Below the pieces are notes generated by a model, which searched no databases, was not told the DNA's origin, and worked only from the letters and a program-made list of their open reading frames with translations. The position numbers and the translations under genes are program-made. From contig NZ_FNAI01000001.1 in the NCBI RefSeq assembly GCF_900101875.1, positions 868,001 through 932,000 on the forward strand: a DNA stretch of 64,000 bases, given 5' to 3'. The DNA is from Mucilaginibacter pineti (GTDB lineage: Bacteria; Bacteroidota; Bacteroidia; Sphingobacteriales; Sphingobacteriaceae). This document shows, one piece after another, positions 7,092-16,622 of this stretch. The first letter of the stretch is position 1. Each line of letters starts with the position of its first letter.

Positions 7092-10000
7092 GTTGTGATT
7101 TGCTTTCATTCTTTGAACAACTGATATTTGCAACAACCCGCTTTTTTAAATTCAGCACGCATTTTCTGTTGTGATTTGCTTTCATTCTTTGAACAACTGA
7201 TATTTGCAACAACCTACGTTCAATAAGGTGTGGATAGCACTGAGTTGTGATTTGCTTTCATTCTTTGAACAACTGATATTTGCAACAACTAAAAGACCTA
7301 ACAACATACATAGACCCAGGTTGTGATTTGCTTTCATTCTTTGAACAACTGATATTTGCAACAACCTTTAGGTTGTAACTCCTCTGCAAGATCTAGTTGT
7401 GATTTGCTTTCATTCTTTGAACAACTGATATTTGCAACAACCTGGAGTTTCCGCTGGGTTTGAGTGCAGATGTTGTGATTTGCTTTCATTCTTTGAACAA
7501 CTGATATTTGCAACAACGGTGCGCAAGATCCATATTGACCTTATACTGTTGTGATTTGCTTTCATTCTTTGAACAACTGATATTTGCAACAACTTTGCTT
7601 GCGGTGGTGGTTCTACAATGGGCTGTTGTGATTTGCTTTCATTCTTTGAACAACTGATATTTGCAACAACATAACGGGTTAACGGTATCGTAGGTAAAGG
7701 GTTGTGATTTGCTTTCATTCTTTGAACAACTGATATTTGCAACAACTAAAAACAGTATTGATATATTGAAGCGTTAGTTGTGATTTGCTTTCATTCTTTG
7801 AACAACTGATATTTGCAACAACTTACTAAACGTATTGATGCCTGCATTTATAGTTGTGATTTGCTTTCATTCTTTGAACAACTGATATTTGCAACAACAC
7901 TCATCAAATGCTATTTTACTACCGCTTAGTTGTGATTTGCTTTCATTCTTTGAACAACTGATATTTGCAACAACCAGTTTTTATGCCGGAAGCAGCGCCT
8001 ACCAGTTGTGATTTGCTTTCATTCTTTGAACAACTGATATTTGCAACAACAAATATGACGGTTAATACCTTTATAAAGTAGTTGTGATTTGCTTTCATTC
8101 TTTGAACAACTGATATTTGCAACAACAAGGATACAATGGCCGGCAGCTATGCGAGTGTTGTGATTTGCTTTCATTCTTTGAACAACTGATATTTGCAACA
8201 ACTGGATACTATGCGTGACCTCGTGGCCAGCGGTTGTGATTTGCTTTCATTCTTTGAACAACTGATATTTGCAACAACACGAGGAGCTGGTAAATAAGGA
8301 ACAGAGCCGTTGTGATTTGCTTTCATTCTTTGAACAACTGATATTTGCAACAACTCGATTTGATCCACCCTGTGCCCCTTACATGTTGTGATTTGCTTTC
8401 ATTCTTTGAACAACTGATATTTGCAACAACAATTATATATCACCGGCTTGTCGTCGACGTGTTGTGATTTGCTTTCATTCTTTGAACAACTGATATTTGC
8501 AACAACCGTCGATTTGTTGTTGCGAATGCCTTGCATGTTGTGATTTGCTTTCATTCTTTGAACAACTGATATTTGCAACAACCCTTATCACAAATGCAGT
8601 TGATTTGTACCAGTTGTGATTTGCTTTCATTCTTTGAACAACTGATATTTGCAACAACATTGGAAATAAAATCCATTATAGTTTCGAGTTGTGATTTGCT
8701 TTCATTCTTTGAACAACTGATATTTGCAACAACATTTAACCTTAGTTGTTCATGCCAACATCTGTTGTGATTTGCTTTCATTCTTTGAACAACTGATATT
8801 TGCAACAACAGGTTCCGCCGCGATAAACGTCGATATGGTGTTGTGATTTGCTTTCATTCTTTGAACAACTGATATTTGCAACAACCTTAAATCGCTTGAC
8901 AATGAATAATCATATGTTGTGATTTGCTTTCATTCTTTGAACAACTGATATTTGCAACAACCGCCTATGCCTGTATCATACGCCTGAATCTGTTGTGATT
9001 TGCTTTCATTCTTTGAACAACTGATATTTGCAACAACATCACAAATGTAGTAAACTTTTAATAACATGTTGTGATTTGCTTTCATTCTTTGAACAACTGA
9101 TATTTGCAACAACGACTATAGCTGACTATATTTATTCAAACGAGTTGTGATTTGCTTTCATTCTTTGAACAACTGATATTTGCAACAACGAACGCTATTT
9201 TGCTGCCAAACGGTATCCCGTTGTGATTTGCTTTCATTCTTTGAACAACTGATATTTGCAACAACAGTTATTACGGCGCCTGACTTCTCATTTGGTTGTG
9301 ATTTGCTTTCATTCTTTGAACAACTGATATTTGCAACAACCGGTGTGAACATGGGCATTAAAGAGCGTCAGTTGTGATTTGCTTTCATTCTTTGAACAAC
9401 TGATATTTGCAACAACTTTGTTCGGGTGTTTTCATTATGGGTTTGTGTTGTGATTTGCTTTCATTCTTTGAACAACTGATATTTGCAACAACCCATGGGT
9501 ATCAAACCAAAAGCTCTTACCTGTTGTGATTTGCTTTCATTCTTTGAACAACTGATATTTGCAACAACGAACGCTATTTTGCTGCCAAACGGTATCCCGT
9601 TGTGATTTGCTTTCATTCTTTGAACAACTGATATTTGCAACAACTTGATGATCCGCCGGTACTTATACCATTAGGTTGTGATTTGCTTTCATTCTTTGAA
9701 CAACTGATATTTGCAACAACGCTGTTCGCAAGTCGCCCCGTCATTCCAGGTTGTGATTTGCTTTCATTCTTTGAACAACTGATATTTGCAACAACTTGAT
9801 GGTGAATCAGGTCTTGTTTGCCTTAGTTGTGATTTGCTTTCATTCTTTGAACAACTGATATTTGCAACAACTATGTTAAGAATTTATCATTTAGTAATAC
9901 TGTTGTGATTTGCTTTCATTCTTTGAACAACTGATATTTGCAACAACGATATGGTTTTTAACCTCATCAAGATTGGCGTTGTGATTTGCTTTCATTCTTT

Positions 10001-10402
10001 GAACAACTGATATTTGCAACAACAGAAATTAACCAGTGCATCTGCGATACCTGTTGTGATTTGCTTTCATTCTTTGAACAACTGATATTTGCAACAACGT
10101 GCGTGGTTTAAAAAGCAACAAGGGAATAGTTGTGATTTGCTTTCATTCTTTGAACAACTGATATTTGCAACAACTTAATTTAGCAGGGACAAAGGAACTT
10201 AGCGGTTGTGATTTGCTTTCATTCTTTGAACAACTGATATTTGCAACAACTTGCCAATAATACTCCAGCTTTCGACAGGAGTTGTGATTTGCTTTCATTC
10301 TTTGAACAACTGATATTTGCAACAACCGCGGTGTACCGCACGATACGCGCCTTTATGTTGTGATTTGCTTTCATTCTTTGAACAACTGATATTTGCAACA
10401 AC
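7092..10402 (+). CRISPR. type II-C CRISPR array, 44 repeats and 43 spacers
   Basis: A 46-bp repeat beginning GTTGTGATTTGC and ending TTTGCAACAAC occurs 44 times; all copies I read are identical. Spacers are 30 bp except spacer 7 (31 bp, 7594-7624) and spacers 21, 29, 35 and 39 (29 bp). Spacers 28 (9190-9219) and 33 (9569-9598) are identical. The first 18 bases after the leading G pair perfectly with the tracrRNA, so crRNAs are transcribed on the plus strand, convergent with cas2. Each repeat holds TTTG (positions 8-11), 20 bp, then GATATTTG (32-39), one mismatch from the Bacteroidota promoter consensus, so each spacer may have its own promoter. The leader end cannot be decided from repeat decay because neither terminal repeat is degenerate. 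Confidence 0.98.
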
Positions 10403-10447
10403 ATACCATAGTTCAAAATGCTAAATATCAGATGTTTATGTTCAAAT

Positions 10448-10822
<375 letters not shown>

Positions 10823-10837
10823 TCATCAAAACGGTAG

Positions 10838-11851
10838 CTATTCTTCATCTCCTATATTGTATTCAAACGTGTTTTCTGTATCCTGATCTATGAAGTTTTC
10901 GTCAACCTTATTGTTTATGCCTTTTTTAGGATTAAAATTCTTCATAATTGGATAGTTTATTTTCCTGTTTTTTCCTTCATAACACCTGGCTAAGGAAGCG
11001 GTAGTATTTTGTACGCCGACCATTAAAGGACTTCTGCTTTTCTCAAACTGTACGTCAACCGTTGCAATTCCTAATAATTGAGATTTAATGGAATTACCCA
11101 GCTCTAAAAAATTCTCGCCATTATCGATGATCTTTAGAACGATTAGGTCAACATACGGGCGGTAAGGCTCCATAATGTCATCAGCCAGGCAATAAGCATT
11201 ATATTTATTCCGGTGATGAATGCCTAACGTCGGTATTAGGCCAGAACATACCAGTCCGCGCGCTACAATAGCTCGTAATATTGCATAACCATAATTCAAT
11301 AAATTGTTAGGAGGATCGCCCTCGCGACCACGAAAGAACTCCACTTTTTTAGGGAACACATTTTTCCAGTAATAAGCGGCAGCCCGTCCTTCATAATTAT
11401 CAGGGTCGCCAGAACGCACGGATTTGGCCCAATGCAGCATATTATCATGCGCAATACCACGATCTGCCAAAACCGCTGCCTGATTTAAAATTTTGGCTTG
11501 GATAGTTTGTTGCCAAAGCTGCTTCTTTAGCGGTTGTGAAGCGTCAATTTGATGCCGGAAACGCTCGCTTTGTGTGTCATGCCCGTCAATCGGTAACATC
11601 ATCCCCGTTGGGTGGTGTGTATGGTTGCAAGTAATAATAGCAGAGTTGTTATCTAATAATGCAGCAATACAGCCGTGTGTAATGGTAATCTGCTGATGAT
11701 CCAGCACAACAATTCCTACGTCCTCAATAGGTACTGATTTTTTAGATTCCTGTTCACCTAAAATTTTTAAGTCTGGAAGATCAATAATTAATTGACCTTG
11801 CTTTAAGCTTAAATAGGCCGGGTTACTGAAGTGAAGCGTGCGTTTTATCAT
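10838..11851 (-). CDS. cas1: CRISPR-associated integrase Cas1 (type II)
   Basis: This 337-aa protein is the catalytic spacer integrase. The metal ligands are visible as E154 (NYEGRAAAYYW), H212/H213 (LGIHHRNKYNAY) and E228 (ADDIMEPYRP). The C-terminus extends about 35 residues beyond typical type II Cas1 with an acidic tail (DENFIDQDTENTFEYNIGDEE). The gene follows res by 42 bases on the same strand, so transcription from the mod promoter is likely. No csn2 or cas4 gene is present, as expected for subtype II-C. Cas1-Cas2 are separated from cas9 by the R-M genes, which is unusual. Confidence 0.96.
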   Translation of the reverse strand: MIKRTLHFSNPAYLSLKQGQLIIDLPDLKILGEQESKKSVPIEDVGIVVLDHQQITITHGCIAALLDNNSAIITCNHTHHPTGMMLPIDGHDTQSERFRHQIDASQPLKKQLWQQTIQAKILNQAAVLADRGIAHDNMLHWAKSVRSGDPDNYEGRAAAYYWKNVFPKKVEFFRGREGDPPNNLLNYGYAILRAIVARGLVCSGLIPTLGIHHRNKYNAYCLADDIMEPYRPYVDLIVLKIIDNGENFLELGNSIKSQLLGIATVDVQFEKSRSPLMVGVQNTTASLARCYEGKNRKINYPIMKNFNPKKGINNKVDENFIDQDTENTFEYNIGDEE

Positions 11852-11893
11852 ATTGCCCCATTTTAATTGTGATAAGAGGTTCGTTTATATCAT

Positions 11894-14530
11894 TTATAAT
11901 TGCCGGATAAGTTCTCGTGCTTTATCAGCATTGAAAGCGCCTTCTATAGCTTTCTTGTCAAACACCATGAAATAGCTGAATTTTGATCCGGAAAGTTCAG
12001 CCCACTTATTGCCTAACCTGCATTTAGCCTGGCTATCGGAATTGTCCCGGTCATCGCCTTTTGTTTCGATCAGGATAACTTTACCGGATTTTGTGCCGAC
12101 AATAAAATCGGGATAATGGTTAGACTTATATCCATTAATACTAAATCCTTTGCCCCTGCCTAAATTGCGGTGCCAAAAAGCGATATTGGGTAGGGCAGCT
12201 ATATCGGTAATTATAGTTGTTTCAAAGTTGTTCATCAAGCCTTCACGCTCATACAGCGATTTACTAATGGCGGCTCCTAAAACACCTGGTACAATTAGTT
12301 CGGAGAAATTCCATGAAGGTTCGGCTTGTATTTTTCCAACTTTGATCAGATCATTAAAGCGACCTTCAGCAAAATTATCGGCATGGTGTTTTATCTTGGC
12401 TTTGATCTTATCCGCATAACTTAGTTTTCGAATCAATATGTTCTGTAGTTGTTCAGCATTTAATGAACTTAAAATCCGCTCAATGTAAACTCTTATTTCC
12501 TGGTCGGCAATAGGATACATATCACCGATCATTTGAATGAGCTGATGGGCTATGTCTTTAATTTGACTGTCTTTGGGTTTAGAAAGAATATAGGCTACAA
12601 CCGGCTCTTTTACCATCATGTCTTCAATTTTGGTAAAACGAGCATCATATTCGCTTTTACCTATTTCTTCTATATCCACTTTATATAGGTCGGAAGATAT
12701 TTGTTCAAAGTCGATCTTGGTATCTTCATTACTTAATTTGAATTGCTGCAATAAAGGTTCTTGACTTAAAAACTCCTTACCAGTACCGAATATGTCGCTT
12801 TGCTGTACGGTTAAATAAAATTGTGGTAATCGCAAATCCGAAACAAAAGATCGGTTTGCCTCTGATAGTTTATATCGCTTAATTTTATCGCCCATTTCTT
12901 CAAATATTTGCTCATCAACAGGCTGTTTTTTCTGTTGCTGAATAATGGCTTCTAATTCTGCATTTTGTTCCTCTGCCATCGTTTCAATTTCTTGTAATAC
13001 GATGTCGTCATTTTCGAGGGGTGTTAAATTTTCAGGCTCAAATGATATGCGTGTACTATCCAATTCCGGTTCACTTTCGACGATAGCTTGCTCAGGGAAA
13101 AGAAAATTTTCTAATGGGTCAGCTACTGCACGTTGTCTTTCTTCTTCTCTCATAGTATCAATTTCACGATAGTCCCGGTCACTAAAGCCTGCGGCCTGTA
13201 ACCCTTTTACAATGCTTTGGAGCGTATCATTGAACTTAGCAGAAGCAGTTAATACGTAAGAAATATTTAATAATGACGCGCTGTGCTTCATTACATATGG
13301 TTGCCTCAATACACGGCCTAATATCTGCTCCACATCTACAGCAGAAGATTTATCAGCAAGAGAGGCCAATACATAGGCAAACGGACAGTCCCAGCCTTCC
13401 TTTAAAGCATTGATCGTAATGATATAACGCACTTCGCATTCGCGGGAAAGTAAATCTTCACCCTTTAACTCATCAATGGTTGCTGTTTTTATTTTGATTT
13501 GGTTTTCAGGTATGCCAATACTTAGAAGCTGCCTTTTTAATTTTTCATAGGTGATATTTTCTTCTCCAATTTTGGGTTGTGCCTGAAATAGAACTATCGG
13601 GCGGATGTATCTACCGCCGTTTTTTTCCTGTTCGATAGATAATAACTCCAGTTTACGCTGTAAATGCAGCGCGCTGTTAACTACCTCGGTTTTATCATGA
13701 TGATTGTAAACAATAACCGGAAGTTTTACCATGTGCTCCTTTTTTAACTCAATAGCTGGCACCAGGCTGACGATATTGCTGTTGTTTTTAGGCGTAGCGG
13801 TTAAATCGAGTACAAAAGAGGGGTTTAACGCATTAAGCATATCCACGCTTAAATTACTTTCGGCGTTATGGCTTTCATCAACTACAATAACTGGCTGCAT
13901 ACTGCGCAGCACATTGATGAGTGCAGTTTCATCTACGTCTTCGAGGAGGTCGGCAGTATTACGATAGTAAGAAGCGAAAGAAGCAAGCTGACCGTTTTCC
14001 TGGTACACTTTCCGGTCTTCTTTGTTTTTTGCCCGTAAGCTGCCAAAGCTCATCACAATAATGGAAAGCTGCTCTTTAACTACAGAAGGATTAAAATTGG
14101 AACCTTGTAACAGATCTTTCTTTTCATAGACCTCTACCCGGTGATTAAACAAGCTGTTCAATTTTTTTCTGTAGGGATGGTTGGGATCACTTAAAGCCAA
14201 TACAGTCTGATTGAGCAGATTGCTCCACGGAACAAGCCAAACCACCACTTTAGGCATTGCAGATGAATAAGCATTAAAAATTGTATGGAGGGCATTACAG
14301 GCAATAAAGGTTTTACCCCCGGCGGTGGGTACCTTGATACACACATGTGCGGCATTAGGAATAGTGTTTTTGTAATGCTGCATCCCTTCACCAGTCAAGG
14401 GGTTATAAGGGCCTATTCGTTCTTCCCAATAGTGGTTAAATGCTTTGTCTGTCTTTTTATATTGCTGGACATACGCTAAATATATTTCCAAGTCTTTGAT
14501 TACCTTGTATTGGTAGCTTTTTAATTCCAT
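11894..14530 (-). CDS. type III restriction enzyme, Res helicase-nuclease subunit
   Basis: This 878-aa SF2 helicase-nuclease carries Walker A VPTAGGKT at about 67-74, Walker B VVDESH at about 216-221, TATP, and a motif VI region EQILGRVLRQPY. Near the C-terminus PD (807-808) and ETK (822-824) form a PD-(D/E)XK nuclease site, in the block YPDFIVGTKSGKVILIETKGD. This is the domain order of type III Res subunits, which translocate or switch on ATP hydrolysis and cut DNA with Mod. It starts 2 bases after mod stops and is followed 42 bases later by cas1, so it sits inside the CRISPR-Cas locus. Confidence 0.92.
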   Translation of the reverse strand: MELKSYQYKVIKDLEIYLAYVQQYKKTDKAFNHYWEERIGPYNPLTGEGMQHYKNTIPNAAHVCIKVPTAGGKTFIACNALHTIFNAYSSAMPKVVVWLVPWSNLLNQTVLALSDPNHPYRKKLNSLFNHRVEVYEKKDLLQGSNFNPSVVKEQLSIIVMSFGSLRAKNKEDRKVYQENGQLASFASYYRNTADLLEDVDETALINVLRSMQPVIVVDESHNAESNLSVDMLNALNPSFVLDLTATPKNNSNIVSLVPAIELKKEHMVKLPVIVYNHHDKTEVVNSALHLQRKLELLSIEQEKNGGRYIRPIVLFQAQPKIGEENITYEKLKRQLLSIGIPENQIKIKTATIDELKGEDLLSRECEVRYIITINALKEGWDCPFAYVLASLADKSSAVDVEQILGRVLRQPYVMKHSASLLNISYVLTASAKFNDTLQSIVKGLQAAGFSDRDYREIDTMREEERQRAVADPLENFLFPEQAIVESEPELDSTRISFEPENLTPLENDDIVLQEIETMAEEQNAELEAIIQQQKKQPVDEQIFEEMGDKIKRYKLSEANRSFVSDLRLPQFYLTVQQSDIFGTGKEFLSQEPLLQQFKLSNEDTKIDFEQISSDLYKVDIEEIGKSEYDARFTKIEDMMVKEPVVAYILSKPKDSQIKDIAHQLIQMIGDMYPIADQEIRVYIERILSSLNAEQLQNILIRKLSYADKIKAKIKHHADNFAEGRFNDLIKVGKIQAEPSWNFSELIVPGVLGAAISKSLYEREGLMNNFETTIITDIAALPNIAFWHRNLGRGKGFSINGYKSNHYPDFIVGTKSGKVILIETKGDDRDNSDSQAKCRLGNKWAELSGSKFSYFMVFDKKAIEGAFNADKARELIRQL

Positions 14531-14532
14531 AT

Positions 14533-16137
14533 TTAAAAACGGCTTATATCCCTTGGTATCTTTTTAAAAACGATATTATTCTTGAACAGGAATTCTTTTG
14601 ACAGCAGGCAATTGTCTGCATAAATAATGTATTGCCCGGCTTTTACATTAACGGTTGCCAATGTTTCAAAGTCAAGTGAGGTAAGATGTGTGGGATGATA
14701 AATAAAATAGTAGGCGGTATTGTGATAGATTCCTAATAAGGTATCTTCTTTTGAATGTTGATTAGTTGGAGCTAAAAAATTACGCGTTTCACTATACCAT
14801 ATATAGTTTCTTATTTTCTCGATGCCAACCGCCTCATTTAGATATTCACTATTCTCGCCAACAAATAAGGTTTCGCCAAGCTCATAATACTCAAAACTTC
14901 CACCTGTACCTTCTTTTTTACCGTAGCCGTTTATTACCCGTTTTACCCTTTCAGCAGTAATGTTTTCGGCATAGTCTTGCATTTCGATTAGAATGAATTT
15001 ACGGTCACCACCATCTTGTTTATTAAGATTGAGTACTGCATGTCCAGTGGTCCCACTTCCGGCAAAGCTGTCTAAAACAACGGCGTCTTGGTCTGTTGAA
15101 TGAAGTATTAGAAATTCAATTAAAGTGAATGGTTTAGGGGTGTCAAAAACATCTTTTTTGCCGAATATTTCAGTCAATGACTTTGATGCGTCAGCCGTAT
15201 TTGTAAGATTATAAATTATACTTCGCTCTTTAATTGTGGTTTCGCCATCGGTGGTATGATACGTTTTTTCATAAGGTATGAGTTTGCCATTTCTTTGCTC
15301 CCAATGAATTAAATCGCTTTCGATTAAATTATTCATAGTAGTTTTACCGATGCGCCACCGCCCCAAATTACCATCGGGTGCTGTAGGTAAATAATCAATA
15401 CCATTTGGATCAACGATTGGGAAATGCATAGTTGGCCTGTCCTCTTTTCTGGCGGCGCTTCCCCATTTTTCCAACTTGGTTAATTTGAATCTTCCATTCT
15501 TGTCAGCCTTATTAAATTCACTTTCTTGTTTCTTTACGATGGTATCGATCCAATAAAATGAATTAGATTTTTGATAGGCGCAGATATATTCATGTTCTGT
15601 AACGAAATACTTATCGGTCTGTCCACCGCCTTCTTTTTTTCTCCAAATCAGATTTCCCAAATAATTCTCGTTGCCGAAGAGTTCATCACAGATCAGCTTT
15701 AGGTTAGTTTGTTCATTATCATCAATTGAAATAAAAATAACACCGTCTTTGGCTAATAGCTTGTGAAGTAATTTCAGCCTCGGATAGATCATACACAACC
15801 ATTTATCATGACTGGTAAGGTCTTCACTTATTTTACCAACAACTCTTCCCAGCCATTTCCTGATTTTTGGATCGTTAACATTGTCATTATATACCCAATT
15901 TTCATTGCCGGTATTATAAGGGGGATCAATATAAATACATTTGATTTTACCCTCATACTCAGGTAATAGGGCTTTTAAAGCTTCAAGATTATCACCGTGA
16001 ATGATTTTATTAGGAGATGTGCCGGTAACAGGGGGGCCGTTACCGTTAAAAGTATATTGATGATCTAAAACTTTGAAAGGAACATCGTGATGGTGATTGA
16101 TGACCTTATCTTTTCCTATCCAGTGTAGTGTTGGCAT
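14533..16137 (-). CDS. type III DNA methyltransferase, Mod subunit
   Basis: This 534-aa adenine-specific methyltransferase has motif IV DPPY at 71-74 (IYIDPPYNTGNENW) before motif I FAGSGTT at 358-364, the beta-class order used by type III Mod proteins. The target-recognition region lies between them, about 160-340. It is somewhat shorter than classical type III Mod subunits (about 650 aa). It is the first gene of the leftward mod-res-cas1-cas2 group. A probable promoter and a structured leader lie upstream. Mod confers recognition for both methylation and Res cleavage. Confidence 0.92.
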   Translation of the reverse strand: MPTLHWIGKDKVINHHHDVPFKVLDHQYTFNGNGPPVTGTSPNKIIHGDNLEALKALLPEYEGKIKCIYIDPPYNTGNENWVYNDNVNDPKIRKWLGRVVGKISEDLTSHDKWLCMIYPRLKLLHKLLAKDGVIFISIDDNEQTNLKLICDELFGNENYLGNLIWRKKEGGGQTDKYFVTEHEYICAYQKSNSFYWIDTIVKKQESEFNKADKNGRFKLTKLEKWGSAARKEDRPTMHFPIVDPNGIDYLPTAPDGNLGRWRIGKTTMNNLIESDLIHWEQRNGKLIPYEKTYHTTDGETTIKERSIIYNLTNTADASKSLTEIFGKKDVFDTPKPFTLIEFLILHSTDQDAVVLDSFAGSGTTGHAVLNLNKQDGGDRKFILIEMQDYAENITAERVKRVINGYGKKEGTGGSFEYYELGETLFVGENSEYLNEAVGIEKIRNYIWYSETRNFLAPTNQHSKEDTLLGIYHNTAYYFIYHPTHLTSLDFETLATVNVKAGQYIIYADNCLLSKEFLFKNNIVFKKIPRDISRF

Positions 16138-16150
16138 ATATGTAGTTATT

Positions 16151-16358
16151 GCATCGCTGCTAACAAGTACATATCATTGAGGATAAAAAAATAGGGTGTA
16201 ATCCTCACTGACTCCAACCTACAGATGGTACCGCGAAGAACCAGGGAGAATTGAATACAGCAAAGGACACACCCATGCGGATGCATCGCTTACACTGTTT
16301 CCTTCTCCCTTCGAAATTCGCGGTTTTTCCGTAGAGGAAACTGTTAGCAACGCTATGC
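16151..16358 (-). ncRNA. candidate structured RNA or leader upstream of mod
   Basis: A 208-base segment just before mod can fold extensively on the minus strand. Terminal arms GCATAGCGTTGCTAAC (16358-16343) and GTTAGCAGCGATGC (16164-16151) close the domain 14 bases before the mod start. Inside are GGGTGT/ACACCC with an extra TCC/GGA (16265-16274 with 16194-16204), CGCGAA/TTCGCG, GGGAGAA/TTCTCCC, and an alternative GTTTCCT/AGGAAAC that excludes the previous two. Seven T residues follow the GGGTGT/ACACCC helix (16185-16191), like a terminator. It may be a cis-acting attenuator or riboswitch-like leader, a free RNA, or a short element with terminal inverted repeats. I recognise no known family. 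Confidence 0.45.
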
Positions 16359-16410
16359 GTTTAATATTTTATGTTTAATTATTTCTTTAGTTCATTGTGC
16401 TATTTTTTAT

Positions 16411-16442
16411 CAAATATATGTTTTTGGTTCACATTGATGAAA
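16411..16442 (-). promoter_or_regulatory. promoter for the structured RNA and mod-res-cas1-cas2
   Basis: The minus strand carries TATATTTG (16418-16411), an exact TAnnTTTG -7 box, preceded by TTTC with a 20-base gap, one mismatch from the TTTG -33 box. Transcription should start near 16404 and enter the structured segment and then mod. Start position is inferred. Confidence 0.55.
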
Positions 16443-16489
16443 AGAACCTTTTTAGAGTGTTAGTGCTCATTTGAAAATGTTATGGGGAG

Positions 16490-16568
16490 GTATAAATAAA
16501 GAAGGCGAGTTGCCCCGCCTTAAATGTTTTCACAACGGAATAATCCTTATTGTGATTTGCTTTCATTT
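16490..16568 (-). ncRNA. tracrRNA of the type II-C system
   Basis: On the minus strand an anti-repeat of 18 bases (complement of 16550-16567) pairs perfectly with TTGTGATTTGCTTTCATT in the CRISPR repeat. Next come a small nexus hairpin GGATTATTCC, the segment GTTGTGAAAACATTT, and a terminator stem AAGGCG/CGCCTT at 16502-16521 followed by a T-rich stretch. This is the standard layout of tracrRNA for Bacteroidota Cas9. The 5' end is placed from the promoter at 16575-16606, giving roughly 78 nt. The RNA reads away from cas9 and overlaps the region that a cas9 5' leader would cover. Confidence 0.9.
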
Positions 16569-16574
16569 GAATAT

Positions 16575-16606
16575 CAAAGTAAAACCTTTAATATTACATT
16601 TCCAAA
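16575..16606 (-). promoter_or_regulatory. tracrRNA promoter
   Basis: On the minus strand TTTG (16606-16603) is followed after exactly 20 bases by TTACTTTG (16582-16575), one mismatch from TAnnTTTG. The predicted start falls at about 16568, at the beginning of the anti-repeat. The box lies in the cas9 5' untranslated region, ending 17 bases from the cas9 start codon. Confidence 0.55.
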
Positions 16607-16622
16607 CTTTAAACTAATCGCA

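Noticed and set aside
6994..9643. Many minus-strand frames encoding the repeated peptide MLQISVVQRMKANHN
   Set aside because: They are translations of the CRISPR repeat and spacers. They recur at every repeat, share no start context, and cross spacer sequence of no common composition.
16185..16191. U7 run as a simple terminator of an independent RNA
   Set aside because: The pairing partner is about 60 bases away and a second terminal helix lies beyond the run. Termination is only one of two readings, so it is not listed as a terminator feature.
16524..16622. A 33-codon N-terminal extension of Cas9
   Set aside because: It lies over the tracrRNA and its promoter, and RuvC-I normally begins at the N-terminus. 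ATG 16623 gives D8 in the expected position.
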